Positions 36,765 through 48,469 of a DNA stretch of 64,000 bases are shown here, in pieces. The DNA comes from Oreohelix idahoensis (Eukaryota; Mollusca; Gastropoda; Stylommatophora; Oreohelicidae), in NCBI GenBank assembly GCA_024509875.1, contig JAMPIV010015257.1, positions 62,001 through 126,000 of the forward strand. Direction: 5' to 3'. The notes under the pieces were generated by a model, which saw only the letters and a list, made by a program, of their open reading frames with translations, was not told the origin of the DNA and ran no database searches. The position numbers and the translations under genes are program-made. Position 1 is the first letter of the stretch. Each line of letters begins with the position of its first letter.

Positions 36765-36920
36765 TGCTCCCTCAGGCATATCGTACAAAGCCACTAATAT
36801 GAGGTTGTGCATGAGACTAGCAACCTCATCACATACAACACATTGTTAAATAAACCACCACCACTACAAGAGTTTATACATAGGCGTAGGCTTCTTCAAG
36901 ACAACAATCTGCAGTAGTTG
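36765..36920. repeat. Dispersed repeat family 5 with CTGCTCCCTCAGGCATAT leader
   Basis: ACAACTGCTCCCTCAGGCAT and the following AATATGAGGTTGTGCATGAG block also occur at 59620..59700 (TGACTGCTCCCTCAGGCATG, then AACATGAGGTAGTGTATG). These two form a longer version of the family. Confidence 0.5.
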
Positions 36921-38425
36921 GTCCATGCTACATAAGGTGAGAGAAATGAGATGATAATGGTGTACATAAATGTGTTAAAATGGTTACTCTCTTCTTTATT
37001 TCTGATTCTGACCATAAAATGTCTACTTTTGAGCAAACTTCTAATAAACAGAAGTATTTTAGATGGTCCTAGTGACTTCTACTTATCCAGACTGCACTGC
37101 ATTGTCCAAGTATATAGTGAAAATGGATGTCTCAGATCTATGCAGTGCACTGAAAAAAATGTCTGCGCTCTCTCTAGTTCATTAATTTTTAACTGACAAT
37201 AATGCAGTTTTTTTTAAACAACAGAAAAGCAAACAGTATATTATATTTTGCATTCCAGCACCGAGGCTAGGTAATTTCAAAAGATTCAACAGTACCTGAA
37301 TTTCACTTTATTGTACTTGATTACAGCTTTTCTCTCTTATACTTCTGGTGTTTTCTTGTCCAGCAAATGATGGCTTCCTATTTGCAGCAGTTCTCACAGC
37401 ATTTGAGCTGTTCTTAATTACTGCAGCATGTGAGAACTGTTCTCAAACAGTTGACAGTATACCTGAACCATTCTGAGCTGGCTAAAAGCATATTTGAGGC
37501 AGTCTCAGATATGGTGGCTTAAAGTACTCAGATGGGTGAAAAAACAATATTCCAGGTCTCAGATGGTTCACATTGGAGTTTTACTGTTTCTCTTAAAGCA
37601 GTGTATTTTTATTTATTTATATATTTTTTTTTATGAGTACACAAAAGCCTATTGATAAACTCATGACAATCTTATACGTACATTTGGCAATGAAGCTGAA
37701 CAGTTAATTATATGTGCCTGAATCTTGTAAAAGAAGAGTTCATAAGTGTCTCATTTGTGCAAATCCAAGTTGCTTTGGCCAAGTTTTTATCATATTTGGG
37801 ACATTTGTGCAAGTGAAACATCAAATATTAGTAAGCTTTTCAATACTGCTTTATGAAGAACAGCGTTGCTGGTTTTGACAGGTATACTGTTAATTGTTTC
37901 ATATTTTTTTGTTGTTGTTGCTGAAAGTAAATTTGAGCGATGGACAACTCTGAAGTAAACTTGAGGACAATTAAATGTCAGCACCCTTACTTATACTGTA
38001 TCTATCTTCTGAATTTTTAGTGTAATATTTAATATTGGCTTATGGTGTTTATATCATGATGATGTTATACTATATCACAATACCTTGTATCTTTGGTGTT
38101 AGAAAAAATATGTGATGCTTCCTTCCAAGATAAGGTTTAAGCATGTATTTTGGTATCTTGACATATTAGTATCTGACAGCAGTATGTTCACCATAACAGG
38201 AAGATTGGAAAGAGACTGAAATGAGAGTTCAACAGCTAGTAACATGGCCTATCTGCTCACTCCATTTTTAAAGCATCTGAAGTGTCAGATAAAACAACAA
38301 GAAACAGCTGGTAATACAAACCTGTTCTGTCAATCCTGAACACTAACAAAAACTGTTGTTGCTGATGAGAGTTTTGCCTTGTACAACCTAGTCATAGTGT
38401 CCATTGGTTGTATCAGGGTACATCA
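36921..38425. other. Intergenic DNA without supported genes
   Basis: AT-rich unique sequence with only short ORFs of biased composition. I see no splice-linked exons or repeats shared with the rest of the window. Confidence 0.5.
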
Positions 38426-38429
38426 ATGA

Positions 38430-39680
38430 ATCACTACCCTTTAGATCCCCAAGGAGCACAAGCCTTCATCATAAAATGCCAAGTCCCTCCTGTCATGTGC
38501 CATCAGTTCACGTTCATGCCAAGGCTTCCTGTTGTGTGCCATCAGTTCACGTTCATGCCAAGTCCCTCCTGTCATGTGCCATCAGTTCACGTTCATGCCA
38601 AGTCCCTCCTGTCATGTGCCATCAGTTCACGTTCATGCCAAGTCTCTCCTGTCATGTGCCATCAGTTCACGTTCATGCCAAGTCCCTCCTGTCGTGTGCC
38701 ATCAGTTCACATTCATGCCATGTCCCTCCTGTCATGTGCCATCAGTCCACGTTCATGCCAAGTCCCTCCTGTCATGTGCCATCAGTTCACGTTCATGCCA
38801 AGTCCCTCCTGTCATATGCCATCAGTTCACGTTCATGCCAAGTCCCTCCTGTCGTGTGCCATCAGTTCACGTTCATGCCAAGTCCCTCCTGTCATGTGCC
38901 ATCAGTTCACGTTCATGCCAAGGCCTCCTGTCATGTGCCATCAGTTCACGTTCATGCCAAGTCCCTCTGTCATGTGCCATCAGTTCACATTCATGCCAAG
39001 TCCCTCCTGTCATGTGCCATCAGTTCACGTTCATGCCAAGTCCCTCCTGTCATGTGCCATCAGTTCACGTTCATGCCAAATCCCTCCTGTCATGTGCCAT
39101 CAGTTCACGTTCATGCCAAGGCCTCCTGTCGTGTGCCATCAGTTCACGTTCATGCCAAGTCCCTCCTGTCATGTGCCATCAGTTCACGTCCATGCCAAGT
39201 CCCTCCTGTCATGTGCCATCAGTTCATGTTCATGCCAAGTCCCTCCTGTCATGTGCCATCAGTTCACGTTCATGCCAAGTCCCTCCTGTTGTGTGCCATC
39301 AGTTCACGTTCATGCCAAGTCCCTCCTGTCACGTGCCATCAGTTCACGTTCATGCCAAGTCCCTCCTGTCATGTGCCATCAGTTCACGTTCATGCCAAGT
39401 CCCTCCTGTCATGTGCAATCAGTTCACGTTCATGCCAAGTCCCTCCTGTCATGTGCCATCAGTTCATGTTCATGCCAAGTCCCTCCTGTCATGTGCCATC
39501 AGTTCACGTTCATGTCAAGTCCCTCCTGTCATGTGCCATCAGTTCACGTTCATGCCAAGGCCTCCTCATCACTTTCATTTCTGTCTTCAGTTCTCTTCTC
39601 TGTGTGTTTTTTGTTTAGTCTACCTTTGCCTTTCTTACCCCGTGGATTCCAGAACAAGGACTGCCTTATCAGGGTATGTG
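38430..39680 (-). mobile_element. LINE family A 3' end expanded into a minisatellite
   Basis: The left (CCCCAAGGAGCACAAGCC) and right (GTGGATTCCAGAACAAGGAC, then TGCCTTATCAGG) flanks are family A 3' sequence in the usual order. Between them a piece that occurs once in other copies is repeated ~27 times (38480..39560). On the - strand the unit reads RELMAHDRRDLA, equivalent to ELERMAQDRKTWH of the intact C-terminus. The long + strand ORFs in all three frames are artefacts of the array. Confidence 0.85.
38480..39560 (-). repeat. 40-bp minisatellite, ~27 copies
   Basis: Unit ATGCCAAGTCCCTCCTGTCA followed by TGTGCCATCAGTTCACGTTC (40 bp; a few units are 39 bp). Because 40 is not divisible by three and the + strand unit contains no stop in any phase, ORFs of about 390 to 430 codons occur in three frames. 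Substitutions are few, so the array is young or homogenised. Confidence 0.92.
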
Positions 39681-39699
39681 CCCATATATAAATGACCTT

Positions 39700-39980
39700 T
39701 TCATCTGGTGCGAAGTGATAGAATCAAGTTTAAAATGTGTTCAATCAGATGTATGAGAAAAGTGGTTACTAAAATACAAAAGACAGACCTGGTGAGAAAC
39801 ACAGAGATCAGGTCTATCACTGGACCACATCAATTAGAAACAAAGAATAAGTTAGTTTGGACACTTTACGTTGGATCAGCCAGAAACATGAACATCAAGC
39901 TCAAAATGCTAAGTGACGAGAAATAGAGGACGGCCCAAAAGATGCACTAAGGGAGTGACATATACATTAAAGAAACACCA
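39700..39980 (+). mobile_element. LINE C-terminal fragment
   Basis: Reads CSIRCMRKVVTKIQKTDLV, NTEIRSITGPHQLETK and VWTLYVGSARNMN, corresponding to the RCLRRI, R..R/LE..KL and W.GHV.RM positions of LINE C-termini; then GRPKDAL. Partial and out of frame at the end. Confidence 0.5.
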
Positions 39981-40725
39981 CATGACAGCACTCCAGATCT
40001 CACTATATGCATTGGATCTCACATGCCGGTAGTCAACCCCACAACTGTGATGTTTCATGTAGCATAAGCAGTAGATGAAAGAAAAAAGGCACTGTATCAC
40101 AATAGGTCACTATAACTCGTGTGTTAGTCAGATATTTATTAAATTCTTATATGATTAAGTGAGAGCTGGAAATAACACTAAGTTCAAGTTGTACTCACAG
40201 GAGACGATATCCACAACTTCAGTTAGAAGCCCAAGTTTAAGCAGCTCACCAGAGTTGGAAAGCTGAGTAACAAGAGAACTTGAAAGCTAAAGGATAATTT
40301 AAACAATTCCCCATACTATATTTAAACTGGTAAGTTCAGAACAATCATGGAACACTGTACACTGAGGCTTGGAACCCTTGTCAAGTGCAGTAATATCCTC
40401 TTCAAGTAATACCTGGAATAGCCCACTTCAGTCCCTGTTCCTGAGGGCTGAGGAAAGTATGTATCAAGATTTGGAAAGCTGAAAAGCCCACAGCTCGCAG
40501 AAGGCTGAGATCTGCTGCAGTTTGCTGGGCCCTATGACTACACACATACATTGTCTGCAACAAGAAAGCATTACCTAAAAAAAAAAAAAAAAAAAAAAAC
40601 TTAAAACCATCAGTGAGGACCACAATGTTCACATTGTGCAGACAGCTGAATCCTGCAGAGTTTCTTGAGCAACGAATGGCATTAGTGATCTGTATTGGTC
40701 TTCAGGTCGAAACCAATAGCAGCAA

Positions 40726-41046
40726 TGTCACGTAAGTTATCGCCCCACTTCTTATTGTATGCTGTATTGTAAGGCCGCTCTTATACTAGTCTAGCGGGAA
40801 TATGTTATTCCTAGAATGGACCTACAGAGTCGGTAGCCTTTAGGATTCGTATCGTAGAAGAAGGATTCCTACGAGTGGGAACATTACCTGACATCATTAC
40901 ACATTCTGAAGCAAGATAACGTAGTACAGGGGTACAACCTAGGCGTATCTGTGTGCCAGTGGAAGACTTGCGAGTGAAAGAAATAAATCTACACTTTGTT
41001 TGTATGATAAGAAATTATAGCTTTATCCTCAACTAAACTCCTCAAG
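40726..41046 (+). mobile_element. Possible LTR end of a retrotransposon
   Basis: TGTCACGTAAGTTATCGCC could be an LTR start. GAAATAAATC at ~40980 offers a polyadenylation signal, and TTTTGGCAGTTAGTGATCCC near 41045 looks like the junction between an LTR end and a primer-binding site. There is no second LTR and no gag-pol here, so this is tentative. Confidence 0.3.
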
Positions 41047-41089
41047 TTTTGGCAGTTAGTGATCCCAAGAAAGTTACAAAAATTTGCTG

Positions 41090-41550
41090 ATAGACGCAGA
41101 AAGTTACGCTATATTGAAGTGCTGCTACTCAAACAATCTAAGCATTATTGAAAAATACCCATTCTTAAAAAGTGCAGCATATGAAGTTATATTCTGGCTC
41201 CATATATCTTTGCGAATCATTATTTTTAACAATAAAAATTGTCAAATCCGAGTACAGGTCATGGCTCACTGATGCTCATCTGGATGATTGCGTGCTGGAA
41301 CATACGCCTCTAACTAAAAAAGTTCAGCAGTGATGTGCAGTGCCTAATGATTTGAAGATCAATTTTTTTTTAAATCCTGAATATTTCTAATTTCATTAAA
41401 TGTGGTTAATCAGCCGAATATAAGTATTCTGTATATTTTGTTGTAAACATTAACTTTTTATTTAAGTCGCGATATTTGGTTGGTGCCCAACGCCCTCTTT
41501 ATAAATCTAAAATGTGCCCAAGGTGCAAAACAGGTTGAGGACCCCTATTA
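41090..41550 (+). pseudogene. hAT-family transposase C-terminal remnant
   Basis: One frame reads VKSEYRSWLTDAHLDDCVL, close to the KSEYRSRLTDEHL motif at the C-terminal dimerisation region of hAT transposases; the preceding part YPFLKSAAYEV is in another frame. The right edge, AGGTTGAGGACCCCTAT at ~41540, resembles the inverted terminus (CAGGGGTCCTCAA) of Charlie/Buster-type hATs. It is frameshifted and lacks the catalytic part. Confidence 0.6.
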
Positions 41551-41686
41551 TAGTATGTGATACTTTGCTGTACGAGAATTTGTTGACAAGTTCATGAATG
41601 CTAAATGCATTAAAGGGAAGACAGGACTATCTAGATTTAGAAAACACAATCTGGAGGAACAATACAGAACACTACATCAACAATAT

Positions 41687-41753
41687 ACGCCACTAGGCGT
41701 GATGGCCACTGACTGCTTTGACGGTCATTGGTTAAGGATCGAAGAAGAAGAAG
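41687..41753 (+). mobile_element. SINE family 4, 5'-truncated to 67 bp
   Basis: Contains ACGCCACTAGGCGTGATGGC and CACTGACTGCTTTGACGG, ending GAAGAAGAAG. A 13-bp target-site duplication ACATCAACAATAT lies at 41674 and 41754, so this stub inserted by itself. Confidence 0.85.
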
Positions 41754-43017
41754 ACATCAACAATATCTGGAAATAATTTACACTATATAATAAGGCGTAC
41801 TGATACAACTAACTGACACGTCTATGGTTGAAATCTTCATGTAGTGTGGATTTGCGGCAAACATGCAATTTAAATAATTATTAGCTGTCAAAAATGTTTT
41901 TGATATATGTAGATCAATTCCACCAGTTATAATACTGTTTAATCCAAGAGAAGCTTACAGTTTTGCAACTACCAAAATGGCAAAATTGACTTTTCAACTG
42001 TGATACAGCTTTCTGTCAATTTTGCATTTAACATTTGATAAACTGACTTAGGCCTTATTTTACATGGAAGCATCAAATATTTTTCTGTGAGTAGATTCAA
42101 AAATTTTTAAACATGACGTTTGTGCAGATATTAACACAGGGAGCCACTACTTACAAATATGACTTTGTGACAGCATTGATCAGATAATGTTGATTTTTTT
42201 TTTTTTTTTTTAACGAGAAATTTGTGCAGGAAGCAACAGAAGTGATTATTTAGTAATCTGATTACTGCAACAATCACATGAATATGTTCATGATTTCTTT
42301 TTAAAGTGAAATGTGTGAAAGTATCAGCAGGAGTGATTATTTGAAAAATCTAAATACTGCATTATTCAGATAAGAAAGTTGATTTTTTTTTTTTTTTTTT
42401 TTTGTGAAATTTATGCAAGGTGTCAGGAGTGATTATTTTAAAATCTGACTTATCTGATTAATGCAATAGTTGAGTTCGTGATTTTAATTGAAATTTGTGC
42501 AAGCATTAACAACGGGAGTGATTATTTCAAAATCTGATTACTGGATTAATCAGATGAGTAAGTTCATTTTTTTAAATGTAGAATTATTGCAAGCATCTAC
42601 AGGAGTGTTTCTTGTGAAATTGGTGCAGGCATTAACAACAGGAGTGATTATTTTAAAATCTAATTAATGCATTAATCAGATAAGTAAGTTTATTTTTTTT
42701 TTAAATGAAAAATAAAATGCAAATTTTAAACAGGAGTAAGTATTTAAAAATCTGATTATTGTAATAAAATCAAATGAGTAAGTTCATGATTTTTTTAAAT
42801 ATGAAAATTTGTGCAGGTGTCAACAGGAGTGATTATAATTATTTTTTAAATCTGATTACTGCAATAACCAGATGAATAAGTTCATAATATTTTTTTAATG
42901 TGAAATGTAAGTAAGCATTAACAAGACTGATTATTTTTTTTAAACTGACTACTGCAATAATCAAATGAGTAAATTGATTTTTTTTAATGTAAAATTTGTG
43001 CAGGTATCTACAAGAGT

Positions 43018-43272
43018 AAAAGGTAAAAAAAAAGGATCCCGTTACACACCCATTGAGGCATATCTTCTTGACCATCGGCACACTAGGGGTGATGTGGTCA
43101 GCATCACGCTGGCCGCCTTAACCTTCCCAAAGTTGCTCTGGTACCCAGTTGGGGCTGGGTTGACCCAGGAGCCGTTTGCGGCCTAAAAAAATCCCACCTC
43201 ATCTGGGGATCGAACCATAGACCACTGAGCTATGAAGCCAGTGCACTAACCACTATGCTACCGCGGCTCCCC
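43018..43272 (-). mobile_element. tRNA-derived SINE, family 3, copy 2
   Basis: The - strand starts GGGGAGCCGCGGTAGCATAG, then TGGTTAGTGC (A box) and ATGGTTCGATCCCC (B box). The body matches 32320..32588. A 12-bp duplication ATCTACAAGAGT lies at 43006 and 43273. The cleaner boxes suggest it is the younger copy. Confidence 0.9.
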
Positions 43273-43462
43273 ATCTACAAGAGTGTTTATGTAAAAAGCT
43301 GACTACTGCATTTATCTGATGAGTAAGTTCATGATTTTTTTTATAATAAGTTTATGTAGGCATCAACAGGAGTGACTTACTTTAAAATCTGACAACTGCA
43401 ACAATCGTATGAGTACGTTCATGATTTATTTATGTGAAATTAGTGCAGGCATAAACAGGAGT

Positions 43463-43801
43463 CACCCGTGTGTTACCGGGGCCCGAAAGGGGAGCAAAGA
43501 ATAGTAACACTGCACCCTACCACGCATGTCGTAAAAAGCGACTAAGGAGGGTATGGGCATGGGGCTGTTTACCCCATCCCGTAAAAACTTCGCACAGTGG
43601 GCTGATCACCTGCTTGCCAACCAATCTGATTACGGAAACAATGATAGATTGTTTGGTCTGTTTTTGTTCCACAAAGACGCCACTAGGCGTGGTGGAAACA
43701 GCGATAGATCGATCAATTTGTTGTTGCCCTAAGACGCCACTAGGCGTACTGGCCACATACTGCTTTGCCGGTTGATGGCTAAGGATGGAAGAAGAAGAAG
43801 A
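43463..43801 (+). mobile_element. SINE family 4, longest + strand copy, (GAA)n tail
   Basis: Begins CACCCGTGTGTTACCGGGG, contains GCATGTCGTAAAAAGCGACT and two copies of the stem-loop ACGCCACTAGGCGT (43677 and 43734, 57 bp apart), and ends GAAGAAGAAGAA. A 12-bp duplication ATAAACAGGAGT lies at 43451 and 43802. I do not recognise the head as a standard tRNA; it may derive from another Pol III or structural RNA. Confidence 0.85.
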
Positions 43802-44050
43802 ATAAACAGGAGTGAGTATTGAAAAATCTGATTATTGCAATAAAATCAAATGATTAAGGTCATGATTTTTTTTTTTTAAAATATGAAAATTTAAGAATTT
43901 AAGTAGGCATTAACAGGAGTGATTATTTAAAAAGCTGATTACTGCAATAGATGAGTAAGTTCATGATTATTTTATGTGACATTTGCACAGACGTCATGAT
44001 TTTTAAATATCTGAAGCTGTCACTGTAATAATCAGATACTGGTATTCCCC

Positions 44051-45157
44051 ATTTTTTTTATTTGGTCATCATGTTGTGTTAAGCATCTATTGTCTTTTTA
44101 TTCATTTATAGACTGAAGGTAGTATTTAGTTAGTGGCCCACTCAAAGAAACAGTTTCCCTTTTTATTTTCAAACTGGCATCACCCAACCTTGTCGCACGG
44201 TGTGTGTCCAATTAAGCACTTGTACGTGTACTTTCTATCTCACACATGCACACAGGGTTGTGTCCTGCATGTTGGAGGGAAATTAGTTGTCCATGACTGG
44301 GCCACTGACAAGACCGTCTTCATCTGTTCTCATGTGTACAGTTCATACAGCTTGCTTTAATACATAATAACCAGAAACAGCCAATTGAAGAATTGTTCAA
44401 TTTATTATAAAGTCTGAAAGCAAACAAAAACAATGCAGCATGAAACATAAATATTCCGCTCTAATCTTGGTTCTAATTGGAATAGACTTGTGTAATCTAA
44501 GTCTAAAAATTACTGCATACTTTCTCAGATGAAATTTTGCTACACAAATCAAATTAAACATCTGTCTTTATTATTAAAATAAAATCAGCTGTGGGAATTT
44601 TTCTCTTTATAAATTTGCCTCCTCCAACCTATTTCATGGCTGATTGGCTAATTTTATACAACCAGCAAATAAATGATTGATTATCATTGGGTATTGTTGC
44701 TGATTAAGAGCATAACTGTGTCATCCATTCAATATTAATATCTAAATAAACAACTAAGATTAACCATTCCATTGTTGATGATTCATATTAAGGTGAAGGT
44801 TAGATGCTATTAATGTCACTTCATCCTCTTTTTTTTTCTTTTACCTTCAGTTTACAATAACCATGTCCTTTTACATGTGTAATAATTCTTTCACAGCCTG
44901 ATTTCCCTCCACCTTCTCATCTCACTCGAACATGTTTCTCTCTCTTTCTTTCTCATAAACTGCTCCCTTACAAAAATGCAACATTTCCTTCACAACATAC
45001 AAGATTCCATACAGACACACACTGAGATTTATCACATACAGATACATGTTTCTTTCAGGTACTTGCACAGATTCGTATAACTTATGTGGGATACACCTCA
45101 AACAAGCCAGCATGATTTGATACTGAACACACTTTACTCATAAAAGATCCCCATTCA
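44051..45157 (-). other. 3' flank of UTP3 and intergenic DNA
   Basis: Sequence downstream of the UTP3 stop. On the - strand, candidate AATAAA signals lie near 44565 and 44403, so the 3' UTR could be 600 to 750 nt. No other gene is supported. Confidence 0.4.
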
Positions 45158-45247
45158 CTATTGCAGACGAACACTGCGCACAATGCCTGCTCGAATGCCT
45201 GAAGCTTCACCTTGGTATTTGTTTACCTCAGGTCGATACTCTCGAAT
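45158..45247 (-). CDS. UTP3: UTP3/SAS10 terminal exon (C-terminal Sas10 domain)
   Basis: The acceptor is CACTTTTTCAG on the - strand. The exon reads IREYRPEVNKYQGEASGI then RAGIVRSVRLQ and TAG. The GE.SGIRAG...S..L ending is the hallmark of the Sas10 C-terminal domain of UTP3, a nucleolar protein of the small-subunit processome required for 18S rRNA maturation. It begins in phase 0 and joins exon 51775..51873 (RRRGK|IREY). The final Lys of many homologues is Gln here. Confidence 0.9.
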   Translation of the reverse strand: MREYRPEVNKYQGEASGIRAGIVRSVRLQ

Positions 45248-45399
45248 CTGAAAAAGTGATGAAGAAAAACTTAAGTAAAGATATTTAAACTTGTCTAATT
45301 AAATTATCATGAAAACAGATAGGAGGACTGACTGACAGTATGAAAATAATCTAAACAATTTATAAAGACACAATAGAAAAATAATGAGACAATTTGCAG

Positions 45400-45700
45400 G
45401 TCTCAGAATTAGCTAAACAGTTTGTAAAGATTGAACGGAAAATAACGGAGAAAATGTGCAGGTGTCAAGATAATCTAATAATCTTGACAGTTTGTAAAGA
45501 TAGAACATAAAAAAACTGAGAATATGTGCAAGTGTCAAGATAATCTAAACAGTTTGTAAAGATTGAACATAAAAAAACTGAGAAAATGTGCAAGTGTCAA
45601 GATAATCTAAACAGTTTGTAAAGATAGAATATAAAAAAACAGAGAAAATGTGCAGGTGTCAGATAATCTAAACAGGTTGTAAAGATATAAAGGAAAACTA
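45400..45700 (-). repeat. ~62-bp tandem repeat in the last UTP3 intron
   Basis: Four to five units containing ATAATCTAAACAGTTTGTAA and AAACTGAGAAAATGTGCAAG. Related single pieces lie at ~49130..49260 and ~51650..51680 (GGGATAATCTAAACAGCT), so the array once extended across the intron or the unit is dispersed. Confidence 0.8.
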
Positions 45701-45896
45701 GGAAACACTGCAGGTCTCTGGATTTTGATGTATGTTCTGTGTCCGGGTATTTTAATCTACAGATTTGCTTCAGAATTCTCAAACATTACTCTGATGCTGC
45801 ATTCTGGTTAATCAGGTGATCATACTTCTGCCTTCTTTCTGCTACATGGGCTGTTGCCATTAATTTTACTTTCTGTCACTGCCATATCAATCACTG

Positions 45897-46621
45897 TTGA
45901 GGATTGTTTCGGGGTTTGCAAGCATGTGAATGTAGGCCTCAATCGCATGGTTGCACCACGAAACACCTCAGCTGAATAATACTGGAAAATCGCGCATATC
46001 GATGTATGACGCGTTCGACATAGTAACGACAGTCTATGTATGGCCGTAGTGCCGTCCGGCAGTGTTCAGATGTGTGGCAGAGCCACTGATTCAGTATATA
46101 ATGTGTGTGGCATGGCCACTAATTCAAAATGTGAAAAATATGTGATATAATCACTTTGAAATAGAATAGCGTATATCCGTACAGATAATGCTTTGGAAGC
46201 AATAAAGGTAAATGTTTAGGACCAGAGAGTCCAGAGTTTAAACGCGAATATCGTGGGACACGATCGCAGTTGATAATAATATATGGCGGTTAAAGCCTGG
46301 CTATGGATGCCAAAAGTATTTGAATAAATTAGACATACTCTGAAACGCTATTTAAGTAACGGTTATAAGACAGACGTGTGATGTCGGTAAGGATGGAACT
46401 TTAGTAGATCCTAGAACTATGCAAATGCCAAGTCTTAATTGTGTGATAACGTTTCTGTATTCATTTGAAAAGAGGACATGTATTAAATATTCAGTCGTCG
46501 TAGAACTTGACATTGCCTGAATTATTCAAGTTCAACTATGTGCTGTGACTGTTGATTTAACCCTTGCAAGGTCAGTCCAGACTAGAACATTTTGTCGACG
46601 ATAATAATAATAATTAAACAA
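45897..46621. mobile_element. Possible solo LTR or unclassified insertion
   Basis: A 725-bp block of different composition (more CpG) is flanked by CACTG at 45892 and 46622, a possible 5-bp target duplication. It contains a TATATAA near 46094 and GCAATAAAGG near 46199. A (ATA)n run is close to the right end. The ends are not TG...CA, and there is no second copy. Confidence 0.3.
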
Positions 46622-46626
46622 CACTG

Positions 46627-47096
46627 CTGGAGAATATTAATATGAAGTGTAATAAAAAAGACACTGAATCAAACAATATAAATCACACAAAGACAGCTCT
46701 TAAACTGCAACAGAACTATGAACCGAAATAGAAGAGATGAATAAAACTACTCGAAGAGTATTGTATAGCAACCCAATAGCTCAAGCCCACTGGAACTGAA
46801 TCTTTTAATAATAACTAATAAACAATATACGTTAACAAAAAAGACAGTTCCTTAACAATCACTTTCTGCATTTATTTGTATTTTTGCTACTAGCATTGTA
46901 TTATCAACACGTCATATAAATTAAGTGTAACATATACTGTGCATATTGCTATTGTTATTCAGAATCGACACCACAGCCCTTCATGCAAACCCATAGGTGC
47001 CAAGTCTCCCTCAGAAAATGTCAAAGGGTATAAATGTAGATTGTTCCTGTAGTGCACTGGTTGTATACATCCCAGACCCATCCTCTCATATAATCA
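46627..47096. other. UTP3 intron, no feature seen
   Basis: AT-rich sequence with no repeat or coding signal that I can support. Confidence 0.5.
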
Positions 47097-47340
47097 TCTC
47101 TGCTAGTTTTACATATGATCATCTCTGCTAGTTTTACATACGATCATCTCTGCTAGTTTTACATATAATCATCTCTGCTAGTTTTACAAATAATCATCTC
47201 TGCTAGTTTTACATATAATCATCTCTGCTAGTTTTACATATAATCATCTCTGCTAGTTTTACATATAATCATCTCTGCTAGTTTTACATATAATCATCTC
47301 TGCTAGTTTTACATATAATCATCTCTGCTAGTTTTACATG
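47097..47340 (+). repeat. 25-bp minisatellite, ~10 copies
   Basis: Unit ATCTCTGCTAGTTTTACATA plus TAATC, nearly perfect. It lies in the UTP3 intron. Confidence 0.92.
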
Positions 47341-47459
47341 ATGCCAAATTCCAGCAGTCTGAGTCATGCTGATTCACTGCAGTATTGTTCTATCTAACAG
47401 GCAACTGTTAACTGTCATAATTACCTCTCCTTTATCCATGTACAATGTCCCCCCTATGG

Positions 47460-47556
47460 GGGCTCTCGAGACTAGTCTCAAGGCTAACATTTTACTTGAG
47501 ACTTGTCTCAAGGCTAACATTTTACTTGAGACTAGTCTCAAGGCTAACATTTTACT
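47460..47556 (+). repeat. 30-bp tandem repeat, three copies, with palindromic core
   Basis: Three copies of GAGACTAGTCTCAAGGCTAA plus CATTTTACTT. GAGACTAGTCTC is a perfect 12-bp palindrome in two of the copies. Confidence 0.85.
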
Positions 47557-47659
47557 ATCAACGTCATGTATATTATGTTATGTATAAAATACCTATGTAT
47601 ATTATGCATGCATGGAGGAATATCTGGGGCCATCCTTATATGACCACCAGCTAAGCACA

Positions 47660-48465
47660 ATGCTACCATATTCAAATGTAGAAGTGAACCTGTCTGTGAG
47701 GCTAATTACACCCTCACTGATTCTTGAAATCATCTACACACTTCCAGGGATTCCCCCTGTGGTGAAACATGTTCAGAACCCAGCACTGCACTGCACACTA
47801 AGCTTGGAGGATTCACTTGAGCATCAGACGTAACTCTGGCTTTTTACCCGGTTGGCTGCATGCAGGAGGATCTCACTATGGGCTCATGATGGGCAGGGGG
47901 AGATGAGAAGTGGCTCTGTGACAAGTCCTTGGGAGAACACAGTATTTTAGCTCTGCCCTGAATTGGTGGGGAATGCACGGTATGCCACACACTTCTTCCT
48001 CCTAGTATGTGAGCAGACGTGATGATCCTTCAAATGCCAGCCAAACTGGAGAAACTGGAGCTCATGACTTCAACTCAACAAGTTTTGGAATGGCAGAAAA
48101 GTCATAGGAAAAGCCTAGATCTACAGTGTAGACAATACCAAGGAGTCTTTAACTTGGTATTGGCTGCAAAAGAGCGAGAAGCTCAGCAACCCTAGTCAAA
48201 CGACAACAGCAACATGTATATTATGTCCCTCAACTGATATCTATAGCATATCCTTTGGACAAACCAACACTGTTCATGATCAATGTCTAGTCTTATTTTT
48301 TACTTCTCATTCTTCTCTTGATACGTCTAAATAAGTGTTCCGTAACCTTTTAGAGGTCCTGTATTCTTTTACAGCAACATAAGAAGTCTCGCACACCCAG
48401 GGGGTTGTATGTACCCCTGGTCAAGAAGCACTGGTCTAGTCTTTGGTCATGTAGCTTGTTAGATT
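47660..48465. other. UTP3 intron, unrecognised mixed-composition block
   Basis: From ~47840 to 48200 the base composition is less AT-rich and looks like retroelement sequence (ending CAACAGCAACATG), but I could not match a protein motif. No gene is called. Confidence 0.35.
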
Positions 48466-48469
48466 AATT

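Larger units (their letters stand above)
42100..44050 (+). repeat. Diverged tandem array of ~85-bp units
   Basis: Units contain TTTGTGCAGGCATCAACAGG, AGTGATTATTTAAAAATCTG, ATTACTGCAATAATCAGATG and AGTAAGTTCATGATTTTTT. About 15 diverged copies are visible, broken by a family 3 SINE (43018..43272) and a family 4 SINE (43463..43801). There is no coding frame. Confidence 0.8.

Noticed and set aside
38404..39695. Three + strand ORFs of about 390 to 430 codons
   Set aside because: All are readings of the 40-bp minisatellite on the strand opposite to its parent LINE.
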